Positions 19,554 to 29,842 are shown, numbered from the stretch's first letter. The stretch: DNA of 64,000 nt from Dryocola boscaweniae (GCF_025215095.1 NZ_JALHAP010000077.1:124001-188000), one strand, 5' to 3'. Numbers and translations: made by a program. Notes: generated from the letters alone by a model not told the origin.

Positions 19554-20764
19554 ACATTTTCCTCAATGGCCTGACTGGCGGCGATATTCTTGCGTCTGAA
19601 GAAGTGCTTCTCCCAGCCGACTATCAGCGCGAAGGCGGCAAACAGCATCAAATAAGTGACCAGCAATCCTCCCAGCGGACCGAAGGTAGTTAACAGGTTA
19701 ACTTTATCCCAACTGGTGGCGAGAGCAGGGGAGAGGTCGTCCCAGTAATAAGCAAGAAGGGTGGAGCCGATAACGTTGCCCAGCCCAACCCACCAGTAGT
19801 GCACCTGGCCTTCAACGGCGCGGTACATCCAGCCGGTTTCGCAGCCGCCCGCTAATACAATGCCAAAGCCGAACAGCAGGCCGCCCAGCACCGCATTCGG
19901 GCCCGCCCACATGATTTTTGCCTCAACGCCGAGCTGCACGTAACTGAAGATGCCGATGGCGCTCACCGCCATGCCAAGGATGATTGCCTTTGCCATGTGC
20001 GTGCGGCCGGTTATCCACATATCGCGAAACGCCGAGGTAAAGCAGATTTGCGCGCGTTCAATCAACAGGCCAAAGCCAACGCCAAATAGCATCGCCAGCC
20101 CCAGCTTCGGTTGGTTCATGGCGGTTAATGCGCCCCAGCCCACCATGCCGATAAACACCAGCATGCCGATGCGGAAACGGCGTTTTGCCTGCGCGGGTTT
20201 TTGCGTTAATGGCGAGGCGGCAGAGACTTTTTGCAGCTTAACGGGAATGCGGAACATCGGCAGCAGCGTGAAACGTGCGCCGAACCATGAACCCAACGCT
20301 GTCGCCAGGGCGAAGAACCAGGCATGGAGCGAGAACTGAGGGATGCCGGTAAAGAATGCCGCCAGGTTGCAGCCCATCGCCAGACGTGCGCCGAATCCGG
20401 CGATAATTCCGCCGGCAACCGCCTGAATAATACGGATGCGGTGCTGCGGCATGCGCAGCTTAACGTTATTGGCCCAAAGCGCTGCGGCAAAGCAGCCGCC
20501 GAACATGCCGATAATCATCATGCCGTCGATGCGCGTCAGCGGGCTGCCCTCCAGATGAATAAGCCGAAAATAGCCCCACTCTTCGGCATGCACGCCCATA
20601 AGCTGCAAAAGCTGTCCGCCCCAGCGGGTAAACTCCCCCGTCACGGCCCAAAAGGTGCCGGTAATGCCGAAATAGTAGGTAGAAAGGATACCGGCTGCGA
20701 TAACCGCAGGCATCGGCGCCCAGAATTTGATCAGATATTGCTGTTTGAATTGTTGCCAGGACAT
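19550..20764 (-). CDS. yedE: YeeE/YedE-family sulfur-compound transporter YedE
   Basis: Polytopic inner membrane protein, 404 residues, with the duplicated YeeE/YedE (sulf_transp) domain. Cysteines in AMGCNLAAFF and LAGGCETGW lie at equivalent places in the two repeats, as in the thiosulfate transporter YeeE (TsuA). The partner YedF supplies a carrier cysteine. Thiosulfate- or selenium-related uptake is inferred from the family. It is the leading gene of a two-gene unit. Confidence 0.88.
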   Translation of the reverse strand: MSWQQFKQQYLIKFWAPMPAVIAAGILSTYYFGITGTFWAVTGEFTRWGGQLLQLMGVHAEEWGYFRLIHLEGSPLTRIDGMMIIGMFGGCFAAALWANNVKLRMPQHRIRIIQAVAGGIIAGFGARLAMGCNLAAFFTGIPQFSLHAWFFALATALGSWFGARFTLLPMFRIPVKLQKVSAASPLTQKPAQAKRRFRIGMLVFIGMVGWGALTAMNQPKLGLAMLFGVGFGLLIERAQICFTSAFRDMWITGRTHMAKAIILGMAVSAIGIFSYVQLGVEAKIMWAGPNAVLGGLLFGFGIVLAGGCETGWMYRAVEGQVHYWWVGLGNVIGSTLLAYYWDDLSPALATSWDKVNLLTTFGPLGGLLVTYLMLFAAFALIVGWEKHFFRRKNIAASQAIEENV

Positions 20765-21009
20765 GTGCCGCCTCTGAACTCAGAAGGTGGTGAAAGGAGG
20801 CGCGTATTAAATCATTTTTTCTTGCCCTCCCAAACGACTGTGCCAGCACATTATAAAAACTTCATTCTTTTATGATCTTTATCAAACGCGCCGCCTCCGG
20901 GTTTAGTCATTAAGGCGTCCGTCAGGCAGCCGTGATGTTTCCTTTGCAACACTGGCAGGCTAAGTGCTTTAATGCCAAAATTATTTTTTCTCCGCAGTCA
21001 GGATAGACG

Positions 21010-21423
21010 ATGAAGAAGATTGTTGTTTTAGCGGTGTTGTTGGCCCTGAGTGGTTGTGTGCAGGTCGATGATTATCGTGAAGTGGTGAAAGCGCCGGCCC
21101 CGGCCGGGCTTGCGGGTTACTGGCAGACGCAAGGGCCGCAAAGCGAGATGGTTAGCCCGGAAGCCATTGCCACCCTGGTTGTTACGCCGCAAGGCGATAC
21201 GCTTGATTGCCGCCAGTGGCAACGCGTGATTGCTCTGCCGGGCAAACTGATGCTGCGTTCAGATTCCCTGTATAACGTCACCGCAAAGCGTGAGGTTTAT
21301 GATATTGAGCGCGAGGGGGAAACGCTGGAATATGCGGGCATGACGCTCAAACGCGTGGATCGCCCAACCCAGGAATGTGCTGATTACCTGGAAAAAAATC
21401 CGCTCCCCACACCGCTTCGCTAG
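21010..21423 (+). CDS. yedD: Lipoprotein YedD
   Basis: A 137-residue protein with a lipoprotein signal peptide whose lipobox ends in ALSGC (Cys16). The mature part with GYWQTQGPQ, LDCRQWQRVIALPGKL and PLPTPLR matches E. coli YedD. Function unknown; it would be anchored to the outer membrane. In E. coli it lies between amyA and yedE; here an antiporter gene intervenes before amyA. Confidence 0.92.
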   Translation: MKKIVVLAVLLALSGCVQVDDYREVVKAPAPAGLAGYWQTQGPQSEMVSPEAIATLVVTPQGDTLDCRQWQRVIALPGKLMLRSDSLYNVTAKREVYDIEREGETLEYAGMTLKRVDRPTQECADYLEKNPLPTPLR

Positions 21424-21429
21424 CGTTCC

Positions 21430-21465
21430 ATTTCCCCTGAGCCGGATGCATCGCTCAGGGGAAAT
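21430..21465. terminator. Bidirectional terminator between yedD and the antiporter gene
   Basis: ATTTCCCCTGAGC (21430-21442) pairs perfectly with GCTCAGGGGAAAT (21453-21465) around a 10-base loop. It lies between two convergent stop codons. Confidence 0.85.
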
Positions 21466-21486
21466 ATCCCTTTGCTTCCCCGCGAT

Positions 21487-22815
21487 CTACTGCATTTTCT
21501 TGCGCCGTAACGCCATCAACGGATTGACGGAAATACCGTGCACGATAACGCTTGCCACCACCAGCGTCAGCGCGCAGTCCATCATATAATTCGCCTCGTC
21601 GCCGCGCATACCGTGCATCCAGGCATAAGCGATATAGTTCAGGCTGCCTATGCCGCGTATTCCGAGCCAGCTAATAGCCATGCGCTGATAAGCGGGCGTT
21701 GAAACCCCCCAGGTCACCGCGTAAACCGCCAGCGGACGAATGACCACAAAGAGCAGCGCCGCCATAAGAAGGCCGTCGGGCTGCCAGTGTTGGGCAAGGG
21801 TGATACCAAGAATGATGATAAGCGCGGCGGCAAAAAGACGCTCGACGGTGTCGCCAAAAGAGAGGGCATCGCCAATGACCAGACCCATCGATTTTACCCG
21901 CGTGGTTTCAGAAAACGCGTGTCTTTGGTGGGGATTGACCATGGTTTCAGCCGGCAGCGCCGTACCGTTTTCTTCCTCTCTTTCTTCCGGGAAATGCCGC
22001 TGAACTTTAATTTCCGCGCGTCTTAGCCCAACCCCTGCGGCAAAGGCGGCGAGAAAGCCCGAGGCGCCAAGCGCCAGGGCAATGGCGTAGCTAAGCGCTA
22101 TCAACGACAGCGCAATAAAATCACTAGAAGCAAACTCGCGCTGGGTATAGCGGAAATGAGTGGCCATCAGCCCGACCGCGTGCCCCAGCAGGTAGCCGAT
22201 AACGACGCCCGCCACCAGCGCCCATACCACTTCAATCGTGAACCAGTGAGCAATTTCAGAGGAGGTTATCTCACCGCCGCTGTTAGCGAACATCAGCGCC
22301 AGCGCAAGAAGAGGTAAAGCGGTGCCGTCATTCATCCCCGCTTCGGTGGAAAGCGACAGGCGCAGGCTGTCGTCATCGCGCGCATCGTTAATGGCAATCA
22401 GGCTGGCGAGAACCGGGTCGGTGGGGGCGATGATCGCCGCAAAGGCCAAAGATATGGGCCAGTTCATTCCCAGCAGATAATGCGCGGCAAGCATAATGCT
22501 GCCCACGGTTAATAACATGGCGGGGCCAGCCAGCAGTACGCCCATTTTCCAGCCCGCCGATCGGAACGGCATGCGGATTTTAAGCCCGGTCATAAACAGC
22601 GAAGCCGCCATCGCCACTTCGGAAACGTGGGCGATGATGGTGGAGTATTTGAAAATATCAATGTTGAGCAGGTTCAGAACCCAGGGACCGCAAACAATGC
22701 CGACCAGCAGATAAAGACCAAAAAGAGGAACGACGCTGCGGCTTATCCAGCCATAGCTTAGCGACATCAACAGCAACAAAGCGCCAGACGCGGCGGTCCA
22801 GGTTATAAAATTCAT
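21487..22815 (-). CDS. CPA1-family Na+(K+)/H+ antiporter
   Basis: Polytopic inner membrane protein of 442 residues with about 12 membrane segments. The ion-binding region APTDPVLAS (about 130-138) followed by EAGMNDGTALPL is the CPA1/NhaP signature; a second conserved block SWLGIRGIGSLNY lies near residue 390. It should exchange cytoplasmic Na+ or K+ for protons. It has no counterpart at this position in E. coli, which goes straight from yedD to amyA. Ion preference cannot be read from the sequence. Confidence 0.87.
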   Translation of the reverse strand: MNFITWTAASGALLLLMSLSYGWISRSVVPLFGLYLLVGIVCGPWVLNLLNIDIFKYSTIIAHVSEVAMAASLFMTGLKIRMPFRSAGWKMGVLLAGPAMLLTVGSIMLAAHYLLGMNWPISLAFAAIIAPTDPVLASLIAINDARDDDSLRLSLSTEAGMNDGTALPLLALALMFANSGGEITSSEIAHWFTIEVVWALVAGVVIGYLLGHAVGLMATHFRYTQREFASSDFIALSLIALSYAIALALGASGFLAAFAAGVGLRRAEIKVQRHFPEEREEENGTALPAETMVNPHQRHAFSETTRVKSMGLVIGDALSFGDTVERLFAAALIIILGITLAQHWQPDGLLMAALLFVVIRPLAVYAVTWGVSTPAYQRMAISWLGIRGIGSLNYIAYAWMHGMRGDEANYMMDCALTLVVASVIVHGISVNPLMALRRKKMQ

Positions 22816-22912
22816 CTACAGCCTTCTCGTTAAATTCATGCTGATAGCCAAAAGGCTTATCCGTGAATTTAAGCTTAGGGTAAATTTTGCGGCTTCGTCG
22901 CGGTCAAAGGAA

Positions 22913-22943
22913 TTGTCCTCCCTTAGCCGTGAAGGGAGGACAA
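22913..22943. terminator. Hairpin downstream of amyA
   Basis: TTGTCCTCCCTT (22913-22924) and AAGGGAGGACAA (22932-22943) form a perfect 12-bp stem with a 7-base loop, nine bases beyond the amyA stop. It probably terminates amyA. Confidence 0.8.
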
Positions 22944-22952
22944 CAAATCACC

Positions 22953-24440
22953 TTACAGTACGTCCTCCATTACCCACACGCTCACGCTGCCGCCGTTGCA
23001 GGTAAACGTTGCGCTACCCTTTTCATCGGTTGTGATGGTCTCTTCCCGGTTGCCCAGATAGTCCCGCCAGTTTTTATTGCCGTAATTTTCGCCAAGATCG
23101 AGGGTTTTTTCGCCTTCATCGCCATTCGATAGCACTACCACGCAGCCCGGGTCTTCATCGGTGCCGCTGCGGCTGAACGCAATGCAGTTCGGATGATCGA
23201 AATAGAGCGTTTGCACGCCGTGGGCGAAGCGCTCGCGAGCGTGAATCAAATCATCGAGGTGCTCAACTATCGGCATATCAATATGATAGGTTTCGCCATC
23301 TCCGCCTTCATCGTCGTAACTTGCGCCGAACAGATCGGGATAAAACACGGAGGGAACGCCGTTCTCACGCAACAGAATTAAAGCGTAGGCGAGGGGCTTA
23401 AACCACGACTCGACGGGAGCCTCAAGGGATTGCAGCGGCTGGGTATCGTGATTGGCTACAAGCGTCATAGCATGGAACGGGTCCGCCTCCACCAGCGTGC
23501 CGGTGAAGATCTGGCTCATATCGTATTCGCTTCCTTGTCGGGAAGCCTGGTGAAACTTCATCTGCAGCGGCGCATCGAACAGCAGCGTTTTTCCGTCAAC
23601 CTGCGCAATATATTCCTGCAGCTTGTCGACTTCGTGCGACCAGTATTCGGCGACGATAAACAACGGCGTTTCAGCCACTTCCTGCACATGTTCTATCCAC
23701 TCCTTATAGAACCAGGCAGGGATGTGTTTGACGGCGTCCAGACGAAACCCGTCGCAGCCGGTTTCTTCCATCACCCAGCGCGCCCAGTATTTAATCTCTT
23801 CCGTCACGGCGCGGTTGCGAAAGTCGATATTTTCACCCATCAGGTAATCGAAATTACCCAGTTCGTCATCCACCTGTTCGTTCCAGCCTTCGCCGGTGTA
23901 ATCGTTGATGATTTTAAATATGCCGTCTTCGGTGGGATTTTCGATATGGTCTATGCCGCTAAAGCATTTGTAATCCCAGATGAACTGGGAGTATTTGCCT
24001 TCGCGGGCAGGGAAGGTGTAGCGCGTCCAGGCTTCACACTCGATGACTTCGTCGTCGATTTCATTGCGATTTTCTTCATTGACGCGGTTAACGCGAATTT
24101 GTTCTTTCTCATCCGCGCCCATTTTGTGGTTCACCACAACGTCGAGCAATACCGCAATGTTGTTGTCTTTGAGCGCTTTGATGGCGGCCAGAAGCTGCGC
24201 TTTGTCGCCGTATTTGGTCGCGACGCTGCCCTTTTGATCAAACTCGCCTAAATCGAACAGATCGTAAACGTCGTAGCCGACAGAGTATCCGCCGGAGCTG
24301 CCTTTATAAGCCGGAGGCAGCCAAACCATATTAATGCCGATTTCATTGAGGTTAGGGGCCAGTGCTTCAACCTCAGGCCACAGCTCACCGCCGCCGGGAT
24401 AGTACCAGTGAAAGCATTGCAACAAAGTCGGGTTACGCAT
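22953..24440 (-). CDS. amyA: Cytoplasmic alpha-amylase AmyA
   Basis: GH13 alpha-amylase of 495 residues, the E. coli length, without a signal peptide, acting on maltodextrins or glycogen in the cytoplasm. The catalytic residues are Asp235 in GFRLDAVKH, Glu265 in VAEYW and Asp332 in NHDTQ. An in-frame ATG six codons upstream exists, but the start [14 protein letters not shown] matches E. coli. Confidence 0.95.
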   Translation of the reverse strand: MRNPTLLQCFHWYYPGGGELWPEVEALAPNLNEIGINMVWLPPAYKGSSGGYSVGYDVYDLFDLGEFDQKGSVATKYGDKAQLLAAIKALKDNNIAVLLDVVVNHKMGADEKEQIRVNRVNEENRNEIDDEVIECEAWTRYTFPAREGKYSQFIWDYKCFSGIDHIENPTEDGIFKIINDYTGEGWNEQVDDELGNFDYLMGENIDFRNRAVTEEIKYWARWVMEETGCDGFRLDAVKHIPAWFYKEWIEHVQEVAETPLFIVAEYWSHEVDKLQEYIAQVDGKTLLFDAPLQMKFHQASRQGSEYDMSQIFTGTLVEADPFHAMTLVANHDTQPLQSLEAPVESWFKPLAYALILLRENGVPSVFYPDLFGASYDDEGGDGETYHIDMPIVEHLDDLIHARERFAHGVQTLYFDHPNCIAFSRSGTDEDPGCVVVLSNGDEGEKTLDLGENYGNKNWRDYLGNREETITTDEKGSATFTCNGGSVSVWVMEDVL

Positions 24441-24543
24441 AGTCGAGCTCCATGACACAGGGATCTCAATTATGGATGAAATGTTTAAAAATGCCTGGTG
24501 CGAAAAAGTTCCCTCTTCGCCGCACCTCAGGGAATCAGGGGGG

Positions 24544-24918
24544 TCAGGGGGTTACGTCCAGATTGTCCCGCGGCGCCAGGATTTGCCCTCCCTGTTTGCC
24601 GTAGGCGCTCAGCACAGACTGCTGTATGGAAGATTGCCCCACCAGTTTTGCAAGTTCGTCCATGCGCGCCTGCAGTAAACGTTTAACTTCGCTTTCGTTG
24701 CTCAGAATGGTACGGAGCATCGGGCGGAGTTGTTCCTGTAACTGCGTTGAAGGCTTGATGTCGCGCATGAGTTGAGTCAGTTCATGCACCGCATTAACGT
24801 AATCCATTTCACTGGCGATTAATTCATCCCACAGTCCTTCGCGGGCGTTGCGCAGCATCACCTTACTTTGCTCCAGTAATTGCTGATAGAGGGTATACAG
24901 TTGCGGTGCGTGGTTCAT
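24544..24918 (-). CDS. fliT: Flagellar chaperone and FlhDC inhibitor FliT
   Basis: A 124-residue helical protein that chaperones the cap protein FliD and, when free, binds FlhDC and inhibits class II transcription. [18 protein letters not shown] matches the family N-terminus. It overlaps fliS by one base in the fliDST run. Moderate divergence from E. coli is normal for FliT. Confidence 0.93.
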   Translation of the reverse strand: MNHAPQLYTLYQQLLEQSKVMLRNAREGLWDELIASEMDYVNAVHELTQLMRDIKPSTQLQEQLRPMLRTILSNESEVKRLLQARMDELAKLVGQSSIQQSVLSAYGKQGGQILAPRDNLDVTP

Positions 24919-25328
24919 TAGACTGCGTCCTGAATCCGGTTAGGCGTTTGAGCAACATCTTTCCAGGCATCGGCAATGTTTCGCAGCAGATTCTCGACCT
25001 CTTCGATCGCGCTGACATCATTACGTAAATTTGCCTGGAGGAGGCGTCGCACCATATAAGCATAGAGTGCAAACAGATTCTGCGTCAGCTCATCGCTGCT
25101 TGTTTCATCGATCCCGATTTTAAGACCGTTTTCGATAATATTAATGGCTTTGGAAAGGGAAAGGCCTTTCCCTTCCAGGTTGCCGTCCTGCAAAAAAAGA
25201 CGCGCGCGTACTAACGCGCTGAGCGCGCCATCAAACAGCATGGTAAGCAACTGTTGCTGGCTGGCGCTCATGACTGCACTTTCAACGTCGATTTTTGCAT
25301 AGGCCTGCGTGCCTTTTGCGCCGTACAT
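24918..25328 (-). CDS. fliS: Flagellin export chaperone FliS
   Basis: A 136-residue four-helix chaperone that binds the flagellin C-terminus before export. It shows [20 protein letters not shown] and [14 protein letters not shown]-type features ([15 protein letters not shown]). It lies 17 bases after fliD and is followed directly by fliT. Confidence 0.96.
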   Translation of the reverse strand: MYGAKGTQAYAKIDVESAVMSASQQQLLTMLFDGALSALVRARLFLQDGNLEGKGLSLSKAINIIENGLKIGIDETSSDELTQNLFALYAYMVRRLLQANLRNDVSAIEEVENLLRNIADAWKDVAQTPNRIQDAV

Positions 25329-25345
25329 GTCTTCTCCTGAATTAA

Positions 25346-26773
25346 TTAGCTGTTGCTGCTGGAGCTGCTGGTAGATTCGAACTGTTGAGTCAGATAGCTG
25401 CTGGTGGAGTTCAGCGAGTTCATCAGCACGTCCAGTTGGGTAAATTGCGCTTTATAACGCGCCACTAATGTATCGATACGATCGCTGGCAGCGTTGTATT
25501 GCTTGGTCAGGTTGTTCAGCGTCTTGCTCACGCCGTCTTTTGCCGCCTGGATAATGCCGGTGCTTGAGAGCCAACTGGTCAGATTGCTGCCGATGGAAGT
25601 GGTGATGCCGGTGGTTTTTCCGTCGCCCACGATCATATCTTTGACCCCGGAAGCATCTTTTTTCAGCGCCGCTTCCAGTTTGTCGTTATCCAGTTCTAAC
25701 TTGCCGGTGCTCGGATCTGAGGTGATACCAATCTGTGCCAGCGTCTTGAACGTTGAACTGCCCGAAGTATTGCTAAGCAGACCTTTTAGCTGAGTCTGGA
25801 TAGTGCGCAGGGTAGAGTCGCCAAGCAGTGCGCCGTTGCTGGAGTCCTGGCTGTCTGTTCCGGCATCCACGGAGGTGTATTTAGTTAAGCTGCTGAAGGT
25901 GTCCTGCAGCGAATTATAGGCATCGACCCAAGCGCTGACGGCTTTTTCAGCTTTGGATGTATCTTTGGTAATGGTCAGCGTCTGGTTGCCGGTGGTGACA
26001 TCGTTCAGATTAAGAGTGATATCTTCCAGCGCATCGCTGATGGTGTTGCTGCTGTTGACGATTTTGACGTTGTTAACCATCAGCTCGGCATTTTGTGCGG
26101 TAACGCTCTCTTCCATACCGTTACTGGCATCGGTGCCGGTGCCGTTGTAGCCCATAAAGGCTTGCAGAGCGCTATCGCTACCGTCGCTAAAGCTCAGGGA
26201 CATCGCGTTATCGCTGCCGGTATCATCAGAGGAAATAGACAGACGGTATTGACCGTTGCCGACGTTGATAATACTGGCGCTGACGCCTGCATCGGCATTA
26301 TTGATGGCGTCGCGAATGCCGGTCAGCGACGAGTTGGCCGCGCTGATATCAATGGTTATCGGGTCTTTGCCGCCGCCCTGTTGGATGGTCAGCACGCTGT
26401 CGCTGGTGGCGATAGCCGTTTTGTTGTCGCTCTGGGTATTTTTAGTGGTCAGCGTCTGCGCTTGCGCAAGCTGGGTCACGTTAATCGTATATTTCCCGGC
26501 AATCGCGCTGCCGGTAGTGGTGGCGCTGAACGCCGTACTGCTGCTGGTTGTTGACGTAGCGGTAAATAAATCTGCTTTATTCAGCGCGGCATTGGCGGTC
26601 TGGAAGGTTTCCAGCGCGCTTTTCAGCGTGCCGTAAGCGCTCAGTTTGGCGGTATAGGAAGTCTGTTGAGTCGTTATCGGCTTTAGCGTGGCTTTTTCCG
26701 CTGCCTCCAGGCTGTCCAGAATGTTACTTAAATCCAGGCCCGATCCGACTCCCAGCGTTGAAATACTTGCCAT
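25346..26773 (-). CDS. fliD: Flagellar filament cap protein FliD
   Basis: Capping protein of 475 residues that promotes flagellin assembly at the filament tip. The N-terminal MASISTLGVGSGLDLSNILD and C-terminal coiled coil (RYKAQFTQLDVLMNSLNSTS) are the conserved terminal regions; the middle is variable. A serine run SSSSSNS ends the protein. The transcript starts from a sigma28-type promoter at 26816-26842. Confidence 0.96.
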   Translation of the reverse strand: MASISTLGVGSGLDLSNILDSLEAAEKATLKPITTQQTSYTAKLSAYGTLKSALETFQTANAALNKADLFTATSTTSSSTAFSATTTGSAIAGKYTINVTQLAQAQTLTTKNTQSDNKTAIATSDSVLTIQQGGGKDPITIDISAANSSLTGIRDAINNADAGVSASIINVGNGQYRLSISSDDTGSDNAMSLSFSDGSDSALQAFMGYNGTGTDASNGMEESVTAQNAELMVNNVKIVNSSNTISDALEDITLNLNDVTTGNQTLTITKDTSKAEKAVSAWVDAYNSLQDTFSSLTKYTSVDAGTDSQDSSNGALLGDSTLRTIQTQLKGLLSNTSGSSTFKTLAQIGITSDPSTGKLELDNDKLEAALKKDASGVKDMIVGDGKTTGITTSIGSNLTSWLSSTGIIQAAKDGVSKTLNNLTKQYNAASDRIDTLVARYKAQFTQLDVLMNSLNSTSSYLTQQFESTSSSSSNS

Positions 26774-26815
26774 ATAAATTCCTTAATATATCGATGCGTA
26801 GAATGAATACCGGGA

Positions 26816-26842
26816 TTATCGACCTGAACGGCGTAAAGTTTA
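26816..26842 (-). promoter_or_regulatory. Sigma28 (FliA) promoter of fliDST
   Basis: On the minus strand TAAA is followed after exactly 15 bases by GTCGATAA, against the consensus TAAA-N15-GCCGATAA. It lies 43 bases upstream of the fliD start. Confidence 0.85.
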
Positions 26843-26934
26843 CGATTAATTACTTTTTTTTAATGGCGGGAATAGCGGCTTGGGAAAAGAGTATTTCTGA
26901 CGCTAAAAAATATTGGCGAGGGTGAAAATAATTC

Positions 26935-26961
26935 TAAAGGTTGTGAATGACCAGACGATAA
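26935..26961 (+). promoter_or_regulatory. Sigma28 (FliA) promoter of fliC
   Basis: TAAA at 26935-26938, a 15-base spacer and GACGATAA at 26954-26961 match the FliA consensus TAAA-N15-GCCGATAA at all but one position. It lies 76 bases before the fliC start. Confidence 0.88.
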
Positions 26962-27037
26962 CAGGTTTAACGGCGCAGAGCCGAAGGGTGGAAGCCCAAT
27001 CACGTAACCCGTAGATTTGAACACAGGAAAATAAATC

Positions 27038-28279
27038 ATGGCACAAGTCATTAATACCAACAGCCTCTCGCTGATCACTCAGAACAATATCAACAAGAAC
27101 CAGTCTGCTCTGTCTACTTCAATTGAGCGTCTGTCTTCAGGCTTGCGTATCAACAGCGCGAAAGATGACGCTGCGGGCCAGGCGATTGCTAACCGTTTCA
27201 CTTCTAACATTAAAGGCCTGACTCAGGCTGCACGTAACGCTAACGACGGTATCTCTCTGGCGCAGACCACTGAAGGCGCGCTGTCTGAAATCAACAACAA
27301 CTTACAGCGTGTTCGTGAACTGACCGTTCAGGCTTCCACCGGTACTAACTCCGAATCTGACCTGTCTTCAATCCAGGACGAAATCAAATCCCGTCTGGAA
27401 GAAATTGACCGCGTATCCGGCCAGACCCAGTTTAACGGCGTGAACGTGCTGGCTAAAGACGGTAAAATGTCTATCCAGGTTGGCGCAAATGATGGTCAGA
27501 CTATCTCTATTGACTTACAGAAAATCGATTCTTCCGCTCTGGGCCTGAAAGGTTTCTCTGTAAATGGTAGTGCTCTGAATGTAAGCGATGCTATCACGAC
27601 AGTTGCTCAGGCTGGTACAGATGCACCGAAAGCTATTACTTTCGCAACTGATACTGCAACAACCTTGGGTATCACTGACACTTCTGGTCTGACCTTCCAT
27701 AACGTTCTGAACGCAAATGGTGATGCGACTGGCCAGTATGTAGTTAAATCTGGTGATGATTACTATTCAGCTCAAATGGATGCGGATGGTGAAGTTACAC
27801 TGGATACAACTGATGTAGAGTACAAAACTGCAAGTGGAGCAGAAGCGACTCAGAGTGGTGTTGCAGTTAAAATGGCTTATGCCTCTGATACTGGAGCAGC
27901 GGCAGGATTCGTCACCGTTGAAGGTAAAAACTATGCGGCTACTGTTGCGGGAACCACTAATGTAGAAGTTGGTGTCACAGACGAGTTTGCTGGTGCATCC
28001 ACCAACGATCCATTGGCTCTGCTGGATAAAGCCATTGCTCAGGTTGACAAATTCCGTTCTTCCCTGGGTGCTGTGCAGAACCGCTTGGATTCCGCAGTAA
28101 CTAACCTGAACAACACCACTACCAACCTGTCTGAAGCGCAGTCCCGTATTCAGGACGCCGACTATGCGACCGAAGTGTCCAACATGTCTAAAGCGCAGAT
28201 CATCCAGCAGGCCGGTAACTCCGTGCTGTCCAAAGCTAACCAGGTTCCACAGCAAATTCTGTCTCTGCTGCAGGGCTAA
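27038..28279 (+). CDS. fliC: Flagellin FliC
   Basis: Flagellin of 413 residues, shorter than E. coli K-12 (498). Residues 1 to about 165 ([39 protein letters not shown]) and about 325 to 413 (ending QQILSLLQG) are the conserved D0/D1 domains, including the TLR5-recognised segment [10 protein letters not shown]. The middle (about 170-320) is the surface-exposed variable domain and is visibly richer in A and T than its flanks, suggesting recombinational replacement. Transcribed from the sigma28 promoter upstream, and exported with FliS. Confidence 0.96.
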   Translation: MAQVINTNSLSLITQNNINKNQSALSTSIERLSSGLRINSAKDDAAGQAIANRFTSNIKGLTQAARNANDGISLAQTTEGALSEINNNLQRVRELTVQASTGTNSESDLSSIQDEIKSRLEEIDRVSGQTQFNGVNVLAKDGKMSIQVGANDGQTISIDLQKIDSSALGLKGFSVNGSALNVSDAITTVAQAGTDAPKAITFATDTATTLGITDTSGLTFHNVLNANGDATGQYVVKSGDDYYSAQMDADGEVTLDTTDVEYKTASGAEATQSGVAVKMAYASDTGAAAGFVTVEGKNYAATVAGTTNVEVGVTDEFAGASTNDPLALLDKAIAQVDKFRSSLGAVQNRLDSAVTNLNNTTTNLSEAQSRIQDADYATEVSNMSKAQIIQQAGNSVLSKANQVPQQILSLLQG

Positions 28280-28303
28280 TCGCTTTTTGCCTGATTACCT
28301 GAC

Positions 28304-28327
28304 CAACCCCGCCCGGCGGGGTTTTTT
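28304..28327 (+). terminator. fliC terminator
   Basis: AACCCCGCC CGG CGGGGTT with a following T-tract forms a compact rho-independent terminator 25 bases after the stop. In E. coli the fliC 3' region also yields the small RNA FliX; whether this holds here cannot be judged from sequence. Confidence 0.85.
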
Positions 28328-28448
28328 CTTATTATTGTTACCCATAACCCTCAAATAACCCCCCATTTAGTCCACTATTCTGACGATTAAAACCCCTCCA
28401 GAATCGGATAATCATGCCGATAACTCAACTAACGCAGGGCTGTTTATC

Positions 28449-29168
28449 GTGAATTCACTGTATACCTCTGAAGGTGTGATGGATAAACACTCGCTGTGGC
28501 AGCGTTATGTTCCGCTGGTGCGTCACGAAGCGTTGCGCCTGCAGGTTCGTCTGCCGGCGAGTGTGGAGCTTGACGATCTGCTACAGGCGGGTGGCATCGG
28601 ATTATTGAATGCAGTCGATCGCTATGATGCCCTGCAAGGAACGGCATTTACTACCTACGCGGTGCAGCGCATTCGTGGGGCGATGCTTGATGAGTTGCGC
28701 AGCCGTGACTGGGTGCCGCGCAGCGTCAGGCGTAACGCACGCGGTGTCGCGCAAGCGATTGGTCAACTGGAGCAAGAGCTGGGACGCAACGCCACCGAAA
28801 CTGAGGTGGCCGCAAGACTGGATATCCCGCTCGACGAATACCGCCAGATGTTGCTCGACACCAACAACAGCCAACTTTTCTCTTATGACGAGTGGCGTGA
28901 AGAGCATGGCGACAGTATCGAACTGGTCACCGAGGAGCACCAGCAGGCGAATCCTCTGCAGCATTTGCTGGAGAGTAATTTGCGTAGCCGCGTGATGGAT
29001 GCGATTGAAGCGCTACCGGAACGCGAGCAACTGGTGTTGACGCTGTACTATCAGGAAGAGCTGAATCTCAAGGAGATTGGCGCCGTTCTGGAAGTGGGGG
29101 AGTCTCGGGTGAGTCAGTTGCATAGCCAGGCGATAAAACGCTTACGCACCAAGCTGGGTAAGTTGTAG
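28449..29168 (+). CDS. fliA: Flagellar sigma factor FliA (sigma28)
   Basis: Alternative sigma factor of 239 residues for class III flagellar and chemotaxis promoters, inhibited by FlgM. It starts at GTG as in E. coli. Regions 2 (LDDLLQAGGIGLLNAVDRYD), 3 and 4 (NLKEIGAVLEVGESRVSQLHSQ, the -35-binding helix-turn-helix near the C-terminus) are intact. GCCGATAA at 28416-28423 looks like a sigma28 -10 element for autoregulation, but no TAAA lies at the correct distance. Confidence 0.96.
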   Translation: MNSLYTSEGVMDKHSLWQRYVPLVRHEALRLQVRLPASVELDDLLQAGGIGLLNAVDRYDALQGTAFTTYAVQRIRGAMLDELRSRDWVPRSVRRNARGVAQAIGQLEQELGRNATETEVAARLDIPLDEYRQMLLDTNNSQLFSYDEWREEHGDSIELVTEEHQQANPLQHLLESNLRSRVMDAIEALPEREQLVLTLYYQEELNLKEIGAVLEVGESRVSQLHSQAIKRLRTKLGKL

Positions 29169-29206
29169 GGAGTGCCGCACGATTATCTCACCACCTGGAA
29201 ATTATC

Positions 29207-29758
29207 ATGACGGTGCAGCAACCAAAAAGACGGCCTCTAAGCCGCTACCTTAAAGATTTCAAGCACACACAGACCCACTGCGCGCATTGCGGCAAGCTTT
29301 TAGATCGCATTACGCTTACCTGCCGTGGTGAAATCGTGAATAAAACGACCATCGCGCAACTTGATACGCTCATTGATGATGCCGCCTGGCAGGTGGAAAA
29401 GCAGGAGTGGATGGCGCTGTGCCGTTTTTGCGGCGACCTGCACTGCAAAGAACAGGGCAATTATTTTGATATTATCGGTTTTAAGCAGTATTTGTTCGAG
29501 CAAACCGAGATGAGCCATGGCACCATTCGTGAGTATGTTGTTCGCCTGCGTCGCCTGGGCAATCATCTTTCTGAGCAGAACATTCCTGCGCCTTCTTCCT
29601 TGCAAAGCCTTCTTGACGACACGCTGGATGCCTGGCTTCCACAAACCAGCACCAATAACTACCGTATCGCGCTGCGTAAATACTGGCAGTTTCAGGTACA
29701 GCTCCTGGAGGCGTCCGCCTCATACCAGGAAAGTCATATCACTTCCGATATATATTAA
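29207..29758 (+). CDS. fliZ: Flagellar regulator FliZ
   Basis: A 183-residue regulator with an N-terminal cysteine pair region (CAHCGKL) and a lambda-integrase-like SAM domain (about 85-170, MSHGTIREYVVRLRRLGNHL). In E. coli it antagonises sigma S promoters and curli genes, and in Salmonella promotes flagellar and invasion genes. It lies 38 bases after fliA, forming the fliAZ unit. Confidence 0.95.
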   Translation: MTVQQPKRRPLSRYLKDFKHTQTHCAHCGKLLDRITLTCRGEIVNKTTIAQLDTLIDDAAWQVEKQEWMALCRFCGDLHCKEQGNYFDIIGFKQYLFEQTEMSHGTIREYVVRLRRLGNHLSEQNIPAPSSLQSLLDDTLDAWLPQTSTNNYRIALRKYWQFQVQLLEASASYQESHITSDIY

Positions 29759-29842
29759 TATGGAATAAGTTGTAGCGGACTGGTTTTGACGCTCAAAGCT
29801 AAGTCGCTACACTACAACAAATTATTGATAGCTGGGGTAACT

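Noticed and set aside
23430-24251. 273-codon frame opposite amyA
   Set aside because: Long but antisense to a fully conserved amylase; no upstream ribosome site or homology.
28416-28423. Sigma28 promoter for fliA
   Set aside because: GCCGATAA is a perfect -10 element, but no TAAA lies 15 bases upstream, so it was not called as a promoter feature.
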